In this document: positions 45,303-57,235 of the stretch, piece by piece | Layout: each line of letters begins with the position of its first letter | How positions within the stretch are numbered: the stretch's first letter is position 1 | From: Brienomyrus brachyistius | Lineage: Eukaryota; Chordata; Actinopteri; Osteoglossiformes; Mormyridae | Length of the DNA: 64,000 nucleotides | Assembly (NCBI RefSeq): GCF_023856365.1 | Contig: NC_064533.1 | Coordinates: 29,606,618 to 29,670,617, forward strand | Direction: 5' to 3' | Position numbers and translations under genes: made by a program | Notes under the pieces: model-generated | The model's database searches: none | The model's input: only the letters and a program-made list of their open reading frames with translations | Told to the model about the DNA's origin: nothing

Positions 45303-45515
45303 GCCACCTGGAAGATTACTTACTGCACTCTGCATGCAAGGAACGACAGTTGTCGCCTTAACAACATAGGCTTATGTCTTCTTGCCTGTGTACCCGTTAT
45401 TTTCTGGATTGTCTTGCTTCCTCCGGCTCCATTCATCTAAACCTCGAGAACGCTAATATTCCTGCAGCTTGAGTTTGGCGGCTTTATTTGGTTCACGGCT
45501 AAAAGCAACAGCACA

Positions 45516-45587
45516 CTCCCCGTCGGGGAATCGAACCCCGGTCTCCCGCGTGACAGGCGGGGATACTCACCACTATCCTAACGAGGA
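45516..45587 (-). tRNA. tRNA-Asp (GTC), unit 44
   Basis: G11 mismatch, as in unit 43; the two units share their left halves. Confidence 0.8.
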
Positions 45588-46017
45588 GACGGACAAATAA
45601 CGCACCTGATCAAACGTTTCCCGTGGCTATGGTAAAGATACGTGCTCCTCACATTCCATTGTGTTTGATGCTGTGATAGCAACATGACGGCAAACGATAT
45701 TAATTAAACTTTACTCAGTGGAAGCGTCTCTATTCAGACAACATGAACGTACTGAATAATTGGTGAGATCTTGTCTTTCGCTTTCACAGTTCCGTTCGAT
45801 TATGGCTTGCTCATTTAGATCAATGATTCAAATGGAGATTTGGGAATGACTCACACCTAATCTCTGTTCCATACGGACGCACACGCTACTGTCTTTCCCC
45901 CAATATACCAGAATAAATGAGATTTGAATTGATCTCCTAATGCCATGCCAGGTGAGTCAAGGTTGACAGGGTCCATTGGCTACACTGAAGAAGCAGAAAG
46001 CAGCTGCGTCCAGCCTG

Positions 46018-46089
46018 GGTCCCATGGTGCAATGGCCAGCACTCTGGGCTTTGAATCCAGTGATCCGAGTTCGAGTCTCGATGGGGCCT
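46018..46089 (+). tRNA. tRNA-Gln (TTG), unit 44
   Basis: A65 mismatch, as in units 21-23. Confidence 0.75.
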
Positions 46090-46296
46090 TCATCTTAAAA
46101 CATGCTAGATTCTGTGTGAAGAGACCAGCCGTTCTTCCCCTGAGAGCAAAGGGAAGTGTCTTTGCTGCTTTGCCCGTTTGGTTCAATTATGCTGCTTCTT
46201 CTTGCTCCGATCACCTCAGGCTACCATTCACTTCTGTCTGTCAGCTGTATCATACACAGACTGAAAATATGTCTCTAAGATTGTACAGGAAGATGA

Positions 46297-46361
46297 GGTC
46301 CCATGGTGTAACGGTCAGCACTCTGAATCCAGTAATCCAAGTTCAAATCTCGGTTGGACAT
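46297..46361 (+). pseudogene. tRNA-Gln pseudogene, unit 44
   Basis: Consensus form. Confidence 0.88.
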
Positions 46362-46574
46362 GCCACCTGGAAGATTACTTACTGCACTCTGCATGCAAGG
46401 AACGACAGTTGTCGCCTAAACAACATAGGCTTATGTCTTCTTGCCTGTGTACCCGTTATTTTCTGGATTGTCTTGCATCCTCTGGCTCCATTCATCTAAA
46501 CCTCGAGAACGCTAATATTCCTGCAGCTTGAGTTTGGCGGCTTTATTTGGTTCATGGCTAAAAGCAACAGCACA

Positions 46575-46646
46575 CTCCCCGTCGGGGAATCGAACCCCGG
46601 TCTCCCGCGTGACAGGCGGGGATACTCACCACTATACTAACGAGGA
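46575..46646 (-). tRNA. tRNA-Asp (GTC), unit 45
   Basis: Consensus copy. Confidence 0.95.
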
Positions 46647-47076
46647 GACGGACAAATAACGCACCTGATCAAACGTTTCCCGTGGCTGTGGTAAAGATAC
46701 GTGCTCCTCACATTGCATTGTGTTTGATGCTGTGATAGCGACATGACGGCAAACGATATTAATTAAACTTTACTCAGTGGAAGTGTCTCTATTGAGACAA
46801 CATGAACATACTGAATAAATGGTGAGATCTTGCCTTTCGCTTTCACAGTTCCGTTCGATTATGGCTTGCTCATTTAGATCAATGATTCAAATGGAGATTT
46901 GGGAATGAGTCACACCTAATCTCTGTTCCATACGGACGCACACGCTACTGTCTTTCCCCCAATATACCAGAATAAATGAGATTTGAATTGATCTCCTAAT
47001 GCCATGCCAGGTGAGTCAAGGTTGACAGGGTCCATTGGCTACACTGAAGAAGCAGAAAGCAGCTGCGTCCAGCCTG

Positions 47077-47148
47077 GGTCCCTTGGTGCAATGGCCAGCA
47101 CTCTGGGCTTTGAATCCAGTGATCCGAGTTCGAGTCTCGGTGGGGCCT
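47077..47148 (+). tRNA. tRNA-Gln (TTG), unit 45
   Basis: U7 (U7.U66 mismatch), as in unit 25. Confidence 0.75.
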
Positions 47149-47355
47149 TCGTCTTAAAACATGCTAGATTCTGTGTGAAGAGACCAGCCGTTCTTCCCCT
47201 GAGAGCAAAGGGAAGTGTCTTTGCTGCTTTGCCCGTTTGGTTCAATTATGCTGCTTCTTCTTGCTCCGATCACCTCAAGCTGCCATTCACCTCTGTCTGT
47301 CAGCTGTATCATACACAAACTGAAAATATGTCTCTAAGATTGTACAGGAAGATGA

Positions 47356-47420
47356 GGTCCCATAGTGTAACGGTCAGCACTCTGAATCCAGTAATCCAAG
47401 TTCAAATCTCGGTTGGACAT
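47356..47420 (+). pseudogene. tRNA-Gln pseudogene, unit 45
   Basis: A box altered to TAGTGTAACGG, as in unit 25. Confidence 0.88.
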
Positions 47421-47633
47421 GCCACCTGGAAGATTACTTACTGCACTCTGCATGCAAGGAACGACAGTTGTCGCCTTAACAACATAGGCTTATGTCTTCT
47501 TGCCTGTGTACCCGTTATTTTCTGGATTGTCTTGCTTCCTCTGGCTCCATTCATCTAAACCTAGAGAACGCTAATATTCCTGCAGCTTGAGTTTGGCGGC
47601 TTTATTTGGTTCACGGCTAAAAGCCACAGCACA

Positions 47634-47705
47634 CTCCCCGACGGGGAATCGAACCCCGGTCTCCCGCGTGACAGGCGGGGATACTCACCACTATACTAAC
47701 GAGGA
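47634..47705 (-). tRNA. tRNA-Asp (GTC), unit 46
   Basis: U66 (U7.U66 mismatch), as in unit 26. Confidence 0.85.
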
Positions 47706-48134
47706 GACGGACAAATAACGCACCTGATCAAACGTTTCCCGTGGCTGTGGTAAAGATACGTGTTCCTCACATTGCATTGTGTTTGATGCTGTGATAGCGA
47801 CATGACGGCAAACGATATTAATTAAACTTTACTCAGTGGAAGCGTCTCTATTTTGACAACATGAAGTACTGAATAAATGGTGAGATCTTGCCTTTCGCTT
47901 TCACAGTTCCGTTCGATTATGGCTTGCTCATTTAGATCAATGATTCAAATGGAGATTTGGGAATGAGTCACACCTAATCTCTGTTCCATACGGACGCACA
48001 CGCTACTGTCTTTCCCCCAATATACCAGAATAAATGAGATTTGAATTGATCTCCTAATGCCATGCCAGGTGAGTCAAGGTTGACAGGGTCCATTGGCTAC
48101 ACTGAAGAAGCAGAAAGCAGCTGCGTCCAGCCTG

Positions 48135-48206
48135 GGTCCCATGGTGCAATGGCCAGCACTCTGGGCTTTGAATCCAGTGATCCGAGTTCGAGTCTCGGTG
48201 GGGCCT
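48135..48206 (+). tRNA. tRNA-Gln (TTG), unit 46
   Basis: Consensus copy, without the two acceptor mismatches of its partner in unit 26. Confidence 0.88.
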
Positions 48207-48413
48207 TCGTCTTAAAACATGCTAGATTCTGTGTGAAGAGACCAGCCGTTCTTCCCCTGAGAGCAAAGGGAAGTGTCTTTGCTGCTTTGTCCGTTTGGTT
48301 CAATTATGCTGCTTCTTCTTGCTACGATCACCTCAAGCTACCATTCACCTCTGTCTGTCAGCTGTATCATACACAAACTGAAAATATGTCTCCAAGATTG
48401 TACAGGAAGATGA

Positions 48414-48478
48414 GGTCCCATGGTGTAACGGTCAGCACTCTGAATCCAGTAATCCAAGTTCAAATCTCGGTTGAACAT
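48414..48478 (+). pseudogene. tRNA-Gln pseudogene, unit 46
   Basis: TTGAACAT at the acceptor 3' strand, as in unit 13. Confidence 0.88.
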
Positions 48479-48691
48479 GCCACCTGGAAGATTACTTACT
48501 GCACTCTGCATGCAAGGAACGACAGTTGTCGCCTTAACAACATAGGCTTATGTCTTCTTGCCTGTGTACCCGTTATTTTCTGGATTGTCTTGCTTCCTCT
48601 GGCTCCATTCATCTAAACCTAGAGAACGCTAATATTCCTGCAGCTTGAGTTTGGCGGCTCTATTTGGTTCACGGCTAAAAGCAACAGCACA

Positions 48692-48763
48692 CTCCCCGTC
48701 GGGGAATCGAACCCCGGTCTCCCACGTGACAGGCGGGGATACTCACCACTATACTAACGAGGA
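48692..48763 (-). tRNA. tRNA-Asp (GTC), unit 47
   Basis: U40 (G30.U40 wobble), as in unit 18. Confidence 0.9.
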
Positions 48764-49193
48764 GACGGACAAATAACGCACCTGATCAAACGTTTCCCGT
48801 GGCTGTGGTAAAGATACGTGCTCCTCACATTCCATTGTGTTTGATGCTGTGATAGCGACATGACGGCAAACGATATTAATTAAACTTTACTCAGTGGAAG
48901 CGTCTCTATTGAGACAACATGAACGTACTGAATAAATGGTGAGATCTTGCCTTTCGCTTTCACAGTTCCGTTCGATTATGGCTTGCTCATTTAGATCAAT
49001 GATTCAAATGGAGATTTGGGAATGACTCACACCTAATCTCTGTTCCATACGGACGCACACGCTACTGTCTTTCCCCCAATATACCAGAATAAATGAGATT
49101 TGAATTGATCTCCTAATGCCATGCCAGGTGAGTCAAGGTTGACAGGGTCCATTGGCTACACTGAAGAAGCAGAAAGCAGCTGCGTCCAGCCTG

Positions 49194-49265
49194 GGTCCCA
49201 TGGTGCAATGGCCAGCACTCTGGGCTTTGAATCCAGTGATCCAAGTTCGAGTCTCAGTGGGGCCT
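49194..49265 (+). tRNA. tRNA-Gln (TTG), unit 47
   Basis: A51 and A64, giving two A.C mismatches (A51.C63, C50.A64) in one T stem, both CpG-type changes. Likely non-functional. Confidence 0.6.
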
Positions 49266-49472
49266 TCGTCTTAAAACATGCTAGATTCTGTGTGAAGAGA
49301 CCAGCCGTTCTTCCCCTGAGAGCAAAGGGAAGTGTCTTTGCTGCTTTGCCCGTTTGGTTCAATTATGCTGCTTCTTCTTGCTCCGATCACCTCAAGCTAC
49401 CATTCACTTCTGTCTGTCAGCTGTATCATACACAAACTGAAAATATGTCTCTAAGATTGTACAGGAAGATGA

Positions 49473-49537
49473 GGTCCCATGGTGTAACGGTCAGCACTCT
49501 GAATCCAGTAATCCAAGTTCAAATCTCGGTTGGACAT
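49473..49537 (+). pseudogene. tRNA-Gln pseudogene, unit 47
   Basis: Consensus form. Confidence 0.88.
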
Positions 49538-49750
49538 GCCACCTGGAAGATTACTTACTGCACTCTGCATGCAAGGAACGACAGTTGTCGCCTTAACAAC
49601 ATAGGCTTATGTCTTCTTGCCTGTGTACCCGTTATTTTCTGGATTGTCTTGCTTCCTCTGGCTCCATTCATCTAAACCTAGAGAACGCTAATATTCCTGC
49701 AGCTTGAGTTTGGCGGCTCTATTTGGTTCACGGCTAAAAGCAACAGCACA

Positions 49751-49822
49751 CTCCCCGTCGGGGAATCGAACCCCGGTCTCCCGCGTGACAGGCGGGGATA
49801 CTCACCACTATACTAACGAGGA
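49751..49822 (-). tRNA. tRNA-Asp (GTC), unit 48
   Basis: Consensus copy. Confidence 0.95.
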
Positions 49823-50252
49823 GACGGACAAATAACGCACCTGATCAAACGTTTCCCGTGGCTGTGGTAAAGATACGTGCTCCTCACATTCCATTGTGTT
49901 TGATGCTGTGATAGCGACATGACGGCAAACGATATTAATTAAACTTTACTCAGTGGAAGCGTCTCTATTGAGACAACATGAACGTACTGAATAAATGGTG
50001 AGATCTTGCCTTTCGCTTTCACAGTTCCGTTCGATTATGGCTTGCTCATTTAGATCAATGATTCAAATGGAGATTTGGGAATGACTCACACCTAATCTCT
50101 GTTCCATACGGACGCACACGCTACTGTCTTTCCCCCAATATACCAGAATAAATGAGATTTGAATTGATCTCCTAATGCCATGCCAGGTGAGTCAAGGTTG
50201 ACAGGGTCCATTGGCTACACTGAAGAAGCAGAAAGCAGCTGCGTCCAGCCTG

Positions 50253-50324
50253 GGTCCCATGGTGCAATGGCCAGCACTCTGGGCTTTGAATCCAGTGATC
50301 CGAGTTCGAGTCTCGGTGGGGCCT
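50253..50324 (+). tRNA. tRNA-Gln (TTG), unit 48
   Basis: Consensus copy. Confidence 0.88.
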
Positions 50325-50531
50325 TCGTCTTAAAACATGCTAGATTCTGTGTGAAGAGACCAGCTGTTCTTCCCCTGAGAGCAAAGGGAAGTGTCTTTGC
50401 TGCTTTGCCCGTTTGGTTCAATTATGCTGCTTCTTCTTGCTCCGATCACCTCAAGCTACCATTCACTTCTGTCTGTCAGCTGTATCATACACAAACTGAA
50501 AATATGTCTCTAAGATTGTACAGGAAGATGA

Positions 50532-50596
50532 GGTCCCATGGTGTAACGGTCAGCACTCTGAATCCAGTAATCCAAGTTCAAATCTCGGTTGGACAT
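50532..50596 (+). pseudogene. tRNA-Gln pseudogene, unit 48
   Basis: Consensus form. Confidence 0.88.
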
Positions 50597-50809
50597 GCCA
50601 CCTGGAAGATTACTTACTGCACTCTGCATGCAAGGAATGACAGTTGTCGCCTTAACAACATAGGCTTATGTCTTCTTGCCTGTGTACCCGTTATTTTCTG
50701 GATTGTCTTGCTTCCTCTGGCTCCATTCATCTAAACCTAGAGAACGCTAATATTCCTGCAGCTTGAGTTTGGCGGCTTTATTTGGTTCATGGCTAAAAGC
50801 CACAGCGCA

Positions 50810-50881
50810 CTCCCCGTCGGGGAATCGAACCCCGGTCTCCCGCGTGACAGGCGGGGATACTCACCACTATACTAACGAGGA
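50810..50881 (-). tRNA. tRNA-Asp (GTC), unit 49
   Basis: Consensus gene body. Confidence 0.95.
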
Positions 50882-51311
50882 GACAGACAAATAACGCACC
50901 TGATCAAACGTTTCCCGTGGCTGTGGTAAAGATACGTGCTCCTCACATTGCATTGTGTTTGATGCTGTGATAACGACATGACGGCAAACGATATTAATTA
51001 AACTTTACTCAGTGGAAGCGTCTCTATTGAGACAACATGAACGTACTGAATAAATGGTGAGATCTTGCCTTTCGCTTTCACAGTTCCGTTCGATTATGGC
51101 TTGCTCATTTAGATCAATGATTCAAATGGAGATTTGGGAATGACTCACACCTAATCTCTGTTCCATACGGACGCACACGCTACTGTCTTTCCCCCAATAT
51201 ACCAGAATAACTGAGATTTGAATTGATCTCCTAATGCCATGCCAGGTGAGTCAAGGTTGACAGGGTCCATTGGCTACACTGAAGAAGCAGAAAGCAGCTG
51301 CGTCCAGCCTG

Positions 51312-51383
51312 GGTCCCATGGTGCAATGGCCAGCACTCTGGGCTTTGAATCCAGTGATCCGAGTTTGAGTCTCGGTGGGGCCT
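51312..51383 (+). tRNA. tRNA-Gln (TTG), unit 49
   Basis: U56 in the T loop (GAGTTTGAG). C56 is near-invariant, pairs with G19 and lies in the B box, so this copy is probably impaired. Confidence 0.62.
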
Positions 51384-51590
51384 TCGTCTTAAAACATGCT
51401 AGATTCTGTGTGAAGAGACCAGCCGTTCTTCCCCTGAGAGCAAAGGGAAGTGTCTTTGCTGCTTTGCCCGTTTGGTTCAATTATGCTGCTTCTTCTTGCT
51501 CCGATCACCTCAAGCTACCATTCACTTCTGTCTGTCAACTGTATCATACACAAACTGAAAATATGTCTCTAAGATTGTACAGGAAGATGA

Positions 51591-51655
51591 GGTCCCATGG
51601 TGTAACGGTCAGCACTCTGAATCCAGTAATCCAAGTTCAAATCTCGGTTGGACAT
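51591..51655 (+). pseudogene. tRNA-Gln pseudogene, unit 49
   Basis: Consensus form. Confidence 0.88.
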
Positions 51656-51868
51656 GCCACCTGGAAGATTACTTACTGCACTCTGCATGCAAGGAACGAC
51701 AGTTGTCGCCTTAACAACATAGGCTTATGTCTTCTTGCCTGTGTACCCATTATTTTCTGGATTGTCTTGCTTCCTCTGGCTCCATTCATCTAAACCTAGA
51801 GAACGCTAATATTCCTGCAGCTTGAGTTTGGCGGCTTTATTTGGTTCACGGCTAAAAGCAACAGCACA

Positions 51869-51940
51869 CTCCCCGTCGGGGAATCGAACCCCGGTCTCCC
51901 GCGTGACAGGCGGGGATACTCACCACTATACTAACGAGGA
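51869..51940 (-). tRNA. tRNA-Asp (GTC), unit 50
   Basis: Consensus copy. Confidence 0.95.
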
Positions 51941-52370
51941 GACGGACAAATAACGCACCTGATCAAACGTTTCCCGTGGCTGTGGTAAAGATACGTGCTC
52001 CTCACATTGCATTGTGTTTGATGCTGTGATAGCGACATGACGGCAAACGATATTAATTAAACTTTACTCAGTGGAAGCGTCTCTATTGAGACAACATGAA
52101 CGTACTGAATAAATGGTGAGATCTTGCCTTTCGCTTTCACAGTTCCGTTCGATTATGGCTTGCTCATTTAGATCAATGATTCAAATGGAGATTTGGGAAT
52201 GATTCACACCTAATCTCTGTTCCATACGGACGCACACGCTACTGTCTTTCCCCCAATATACCAGAATAAATGAGATTTGAATTGATCTCCTAATGCCATG
52301 CCAGGTGAGTCAAGGTTGACAGGGTCCATTGGCTACACTGAAGAAGCAGAAAGCAGCTGCGTCCAGCCTG

Positions 52371-52442
52371 GGTCCCATGGTGCAATGGTCAGCACTCTGG
52401 GCTTTGAATCCAGTGATCCGAGTTCGAGTCTCGGTGGGGCCT
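52371..52442 (+). tRNA. tRNA-Gln (TTG), unit 50
   Basis: U20 in the D loop (AATGGTCA); stems as consensus. First member of the U20 group. Confidence 0.88.
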
Positions 52443-52649
52443 TCGTCTTGAAACATGCTAGATTCTGTGTGAAGAGACCAGCCGTTCTTCGCCTGAGAGC
52501 AAAGGGAAGTGTCTTTGCTGCTTTGCCCGTTTGGTTCAATTATGCTGCTTCTTCTTGCTCCGATCACCTCAAGCTACCATTCACTTCTGTCTGTCAACTG
52601 TATCATACACAAACTGAAAATATGTCTCTAAGATTGTACAGGAAGATGA

Positions 52650-52714
52650 GGTCCCATGGTGTAACGGTCAGCACTCTGAATCCAGTAATCCAAGTTCAAA
52701 TCTCGGTTGGACAT
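52650..52714 (+). pseudogene. tRNA-Gln pseudogene, unit 50
   Basis: Consensus form. Confidence 0.88.
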
Positions 52715-52927
52715 GCCACCTGGAAGATTACTTACTGCACTCTGCATGCAAGGAACGACAGTTGTCGCCTTAACAACATAGGCTTATGTCTTCTTGCCTG
52801 TGTACCCGTTATTTTCTGGATTGTCTTGCTTCCTCTGGCTCCATTCATCTAAACCTAGAGAACGCTAATATTCCTGCAGCTTGAGTTTGGCGGCTTTATT
52901 CGGTTCACGGCTAAAAGCCACAGCACA

Positions 52928-52999
52928 CTCCCCGTCGGGGAATCGAACCCCGGTCTCCCGCGTGACAGGCGGGGATACTCACCACTATACTAACGAGGA
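52928..52999 (-). tRNA. tRNA-Asp (GTC), unit 51
   Basis: Consensus copy. Confidence 0.95.
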
Positions 53000-53429
53000 G
53001 ACGGACAAATAACGCACCTGATCAAACGTTTCCCGTGGCTGTGGTAAAGATACGTGCTCCTCACATTGCATTGTGTTTGATGCTGTGATAGCGACATGAC
53101 GGCAAACGATATTAATTAAACTTTACTCAGTGGAAGCGTCTCTATTGAGACAACATGAACGTACTGAATAAATGGTGAGATCTTGCCTTTCGCTTTCACA
53201 GTTCCGTTCGATTATGGCTTGCTCATTTAGATCAATGATTCAAATGGAGATTTGGGAATGATTCACACCTAATCTCTGTTCCATACGGACGCACACGCTA
53301 CTGTCTTTCCCCCAATATACCAGAATAAATGAGATTTGAATTGATCTCCTAATGCCATGCCAGGTGAGTCAAGGTTGACAGGGTCCATTGGCTACACTGA
53401 AGAAGCAGAAAGCAGCTGCGTCCAGCCTG

Positions 53430-53501
53430 GGTCCCATGGTGCAATGGTCAGCACTCTGGGCTTTGAATCCAGTGATCCGAGTTCGAGTCTCGGTGGGGCC
53501 T
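53430..53501 (+). tRNA. tRNA-Gln (TTG), unit 51
   Basis: U20 variant. Confidence 0.88.
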
Positions 53502-53708
53502 TCGTCTTGAAACATGCTAGATTCTGTGTGAAGAGACCAGCCGTTCTTCGCCTGAGAGCAAAGGGAAGTGTCTTTGCTGCTTTGCCCGTTTGGTTCAATT
53601 ATGCTGCTTCTTCTTGCTCCGATCACCTCAAGCTACCATTCACTTCTGTCTGTCAACTGTATCATACACAAACTGAAAATATGTCTCTAAGATTGTACAG
53701 GAAGATGA

Positions 53709-53773
53709 GGTCCCATGGTGTAACTGTCAGCACTCTGAATCCAGTAATCCAAGTTCAAATCTGGGTTGGACAT
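53709..53773 (+). pseudogene. tRNA-Gln pseudogene, unit 51
   Basis: AACTGTCAG and CTGGGTT variants, shared only with unit 55. Confidence 0.88.
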
Positions 53774-53986
53774 GCCACCTGGAAGATTACTTACTGCACT
53801 CTGCATGCAAGGAACGACAGTTGTCGCCTTAACAACATAGGCTTATGTCTTCTTGCCTGTGTACCCGTTATTTTCTGGATTGTCTTGCTTCCTCTGGCTC
53901 CATTCATCTAAACCTAGAGAACGCTAATATTCCTGCAGCTTGAGTTTGGCGGCTTTATTTGGTTCACGGCTAAAAGCCACAGCACA

Positions 53987-54058
53987 CTCCCCGTCGGGGA
54001 ATCGAACCCCGGTCTCCCGCGTGACAGGCGGGGATACTCACCACTATACTAACGAGGA
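53987..54058 (-). tRNA. tRNA-Asp (GTC), unit 52
   Basis: Consensus copy. Confidence 0.95.
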
Positions 54059-54488
54059 GACGGACAAATAACGCACCTGATCAAACGTTTCCCGTGGCTG
54101 TGGTAAAGATACGTGCTCCTCACATTGCATTGTGTTTGATGCTGTGATAGCGACATGACGGCAAACGATATTAATTAAACTTTACTCAGTGGAAGCGTCT
54201 CTATTGAGACAACATGAACGTACTGAATAAATGGTGAGATCTTGCCTTTCGCTTTCACAGTTCCGTTGGATTATGGCTTGCTCATTTAGATCAATGATTC
54301 AAATGGAGATTTGGGAATGACTCACACCTAATCTCTGTTCCATACGGACGCACACGCTACTGTCTTTCCCCCAATATACCAGAATAACTGAGATTTGAAT
54401 TGATCTCCTAATGCCATGCCAGGTGAGTCAAGGTTGACAGGGTCCATTGGCTACACTGAAGAAGCAGAAAGCAGCTGCGTCCAGCCTG

Positions 54489-54560
54489 GGTCCCATGGTG
54501 CAATGGCCAGCATTCTGGGCTTTGAATCCAGTGATCCGAGTTTGAGTCTCGGTGGGGCCT
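54489..54560 (+). tRNA. tRNA-Gln (TTG), unit 52
   Basis: U56 (T loop and B box) plus U25 (G10.U25 wobble in the D stem). Probably impaired. Confidence 0.6.
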
Positions 54561-54767
54561 TCGTCTTAAAACATGCTAGATTCTGTGTGAAGAGACCAGC
54601 CGTTCTTCCCCTGAGAGCAAAGGGAAGTTTCTTTGCTGCTTTGCCCGTTTGGTTCAATTATGCTGCTTCTTCTTGCTCCGATCACCTCAAGCTACCATTC
54701 ACTTCTGTCTGTCAGCTGTATCATACACAAACTGAAAATATGTCTCTAAGATTGTACAGGAAGATGA

Positions 54768-54832
54768 GGTCCCATGGTGTAATGGTCAGCACTCTGAATC
54801 CAGTAATCCAAGTTCAATTCTCGGTTGGACAT
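54768..54832 (+). pseudogene. tRNA-Gln pseudogene, unit 52
   Basis: AATGGTCAG and TTCAATT variants. Confidence 0.88.
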
Positions 54833-55030
54833 GCCACCTGGAAGATTACTTACTGCACTCTGCATGCAAGGAACGACAGTTGTCGCCTTAACAACATAGG
54901 CTTATGTCTTCTTGCCTGTGTACCCGTTATTTTATGGATTGTCTTGCTTCCTCTGGCTCCATTCATCTAAACCTAGATAACGCTAATATTCCTGCAGCTT
55001 GAGTTTGGCGGCTTTATTTGGTTCACGGCT

Positions 55031-55034
55031 GAAA
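55031..55034 (-). terminator. Degraded tRNA-Asp terminator, unit 53
   Basis: GAAA on the plus strand in place of AAAA (minus strand TTTC), as in unit 11. Confidence 0.7.
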
Positions 55035-55045
55035 GCCACAGCACA

Positions 55046-55117
55046 CTCCCCGTCGGGGAATCGAACCCCGGACTCCCGCGTGACAGGCGGGGATACTCAC
55101 CACTATACTAACGAGGA
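55046..55117 (-). tRNA. tRNA-Asp (GTC), unit 53
   Basis: A46 to U in the variable region and no T4 terminator. Confidence 0.85.
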
Positions 55118-55547
55118 GACGGACAAATAACGCACCTGATCAAACGTTTCCCGTGGCTGTGGTAAAGATACGTGCTCCTCACATTGCATTGTGTTTGATG
55201 CTGTGATAGCGACATGACGGCAAACGATATTAATTAAACTTTACTCAGTGGAAGCGTCTCTATTGAGACAACATGAACGTACTGAATAAATGGTGAGATC
55301 TTGCCTTTCGCTTTCACAGTTCCGTTCGATTATGGCTTGCTCATTTAGATCAATGATTCAAATGGAGATTTGGGAATGACTCACACCTAATCTCTGTTCC
55401 ATACGGACGCACACGCTACTGTCTTTCCCCCAATATACCAGAATAAATGAGATTTGAATTGATCTCCTAATGCCATGCCAGGTGAGTCAAGGTTGACAGG
55501 GTCCATTGGCTACACTGAAGAAGCAGAAAGCAGCTGCGTCCAGCCTG

Positions 55548-55619
55548 GGTCCCATGGTGCAATGGTCAGCACTCTGGGCTTTGAATCCAGTGATCCGAGT
55601 TCGAGTCTCGGTGGGGCCT
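55548..55619 (+). tRNA. tRNA-Gln (TTG), unit 53
   Basis: U20 variant. Confidence 0.88.
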
Positions 55620-55826
55620 TCGTCTTGAAACATGCTAGATTCTGTGTGAAGAGACCAGCCGTTCTTCGCCTGAGAGCAAAGGGAAGTGTCTTTGCTGCTT
55701 TGCCCGTTTGGTTCAATTATGCTGCTTCTTCTTGCTCCAATCACCTCAGGCTACCATTCACCTCTGTCTGTCAGCTGTATCATACACAAACTGAAAATAT
55801 GTCTCTAAGATTGTACAGGAAGATGA

Positions 55827-55891
55827 GGTCCCATGGTGTAACGGTCAGCACTCTGAATCCAGTAATCCAAGTTCAATTCTCGGTTGGACAT
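55827..55891 (+). pseudogene. tRNA-Gln pseudogene, unit 53
   Basis: TTCAATT loop variant. Confidence 0.88.
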
Positions 55892-56104
55892 GCCACCTGG
55901 AAGATTACTTACTGCACTCTGCATGCAAGGAACGACAGTTGTCGCCTTAACAACATAGGCTTATGTCTTCTTGCCTGTGTACCCGTTATTTTCTGGATTG
56001 TCTTGCTTCCTCTAGCTCCATTCATCTAAACCTAGAGAACGCTAATATTCCTGCAGCTTGAGTTTGGCGGCTTTATTTGGTTCACGGCTAAAAGCCACAG
56101 GACA

Positions 56105-56176
56105 CTCCCCGTCGGGGAATCGAACCCCGGTCTCCCGCGTGACAGGCGGGGATACTCACCACTATACTAACGAGGA
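56105..56176 (-). tRNA. tRNA-Asp (GTC), unit 54
   Basis: Consensus copy. Confidence 0.95.
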
Positions 56177-56606
56177 GACGGACAAATAACGCACCTGATC
56201 AAACGTTTCCCGTGGCTGTGGTAAAGATACGTGCTCCTCACATTGCATTGTGTTTGATGCTGTGATAGCGACATGACGGCAAACGATATTAATTAAACTT
56301 TACTCAGTGGAAGCGTCTCTATTGAGACAACATGAACGTACTGAATAAATGGTGAGATCTTGCCTTTCGCTTTCACAGTTCCGTTCGATTATGGCTTGCT
56401 CATTTAGATCAATGATTCAAATGGAGATTTGGGAATGACTCACACCTAATCTCTGTTCCATACGGACGCACACGCTACTGTCTTTCCCCCAATATACCAG
56501 AATAAATGAGATTTGAATTGATCTCCTAATGCCATGCCAGGTGAGTCAAGGTTGACAGGGTCCATTGGCTACACTGAAGAAGCAGAAAGCAGCTGCGTCC
56601 AGCCTG

Positions 56607-56678
56607 GGTCCCATGGTGCAATGGTCAGCACTCTGGGCTTTGAATCCAGTGATCCGAGTTCGAGTCTCGGTGGGGCCT
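56607..56678 (+). tRNA. tRNA-Gln (TTG), unit 54
   Basis: U20 variant. The unit is nearly identical to unit 53. Confidence 0.88.
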
Positions 56679-56885
56679 TCGTCTTGAAACATGCTAGATT
56701 CTGTGTGAAGAGACCAGCCGTTCTTCGCCTGAGAGCAAAGGGAAGTGTCTTTGCTGCTTTGCCCGTTTGGTTCAATTATGCTGCTTCTTCTTGCTCCAAT
56801 CACCTCAGGCTACCATTCACCTCTGTCTGTCAGCTGTATCATACACAAACTGAAAATATGTCTCTAAGATTGTACAGGAAGATGA

Positions 56886-56950
56886 GGTCCCATGGTGTAA
56901 CGGTCAGCACTCTGAATCCAGTAATCCAAGTTCAATTCTCGGTTGGACAT
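56886..56950 (+). pseudogene. tRNA-Gln pseudogene, unit 54
   Basis: TTCAATT loop variant. Confidence 0.88.
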
Positions 56951-57163
56951 GCCACCTGGAAGATTACTTACTGCACTCTGCATGCAAGGAACGACAGTTG
57001 TCGCCTTAACAACAAAGGCTTATGTCTTCTTGCCTGTGTACCCGTTATTTTCTGGATTGTCTTGCTTCCTGTAGCTCCATTCATCTAAACCTAGAGAACG
57101 CTAATATTCCTGCAGCTTGAGTTTGGCGGCTTTATTTGGTTCACGGCTAAAAGCCACAGCACA

Positions 57164-57235
57164 CTCCCCGTCGGGGAATCGAACCCCGGTCTCCCGCGTG
57201 ACAGGCGGGGATACTCACCACTATACTAACGAGGA
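57164..57235 (-). tRNA. tRNA-Asp (GTC), unit 55
   Basis: Consensus copy. Confidence 0.95.

Larger units (their letters stand above)
46560..49735. repeat. Duplicated block, units 45-47 (partner at 25414-28590)
   Basis: Carries the same ordered rare variants as units 25-27. It differs by a 1-bp deletion (CATGAAGTACTG) in unit 46 and by CpG-type changes. Confidence 0.85.
50795..53630. repeat. Duplicated block, units 49-51 left half (partner at 60326-63160)
   Basis: Shares GCGCACTCC, AGACAGAC, GATAACGAC, AATAACTGAG, U56 tRNA-Gln, CCCATTATTTTC and TTTATTCGGTTC in order with the block 9,531 bp to the right. I noticed no differences between the two through units 49-50; a computed alignment is needed. 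Confidence 0.85.
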
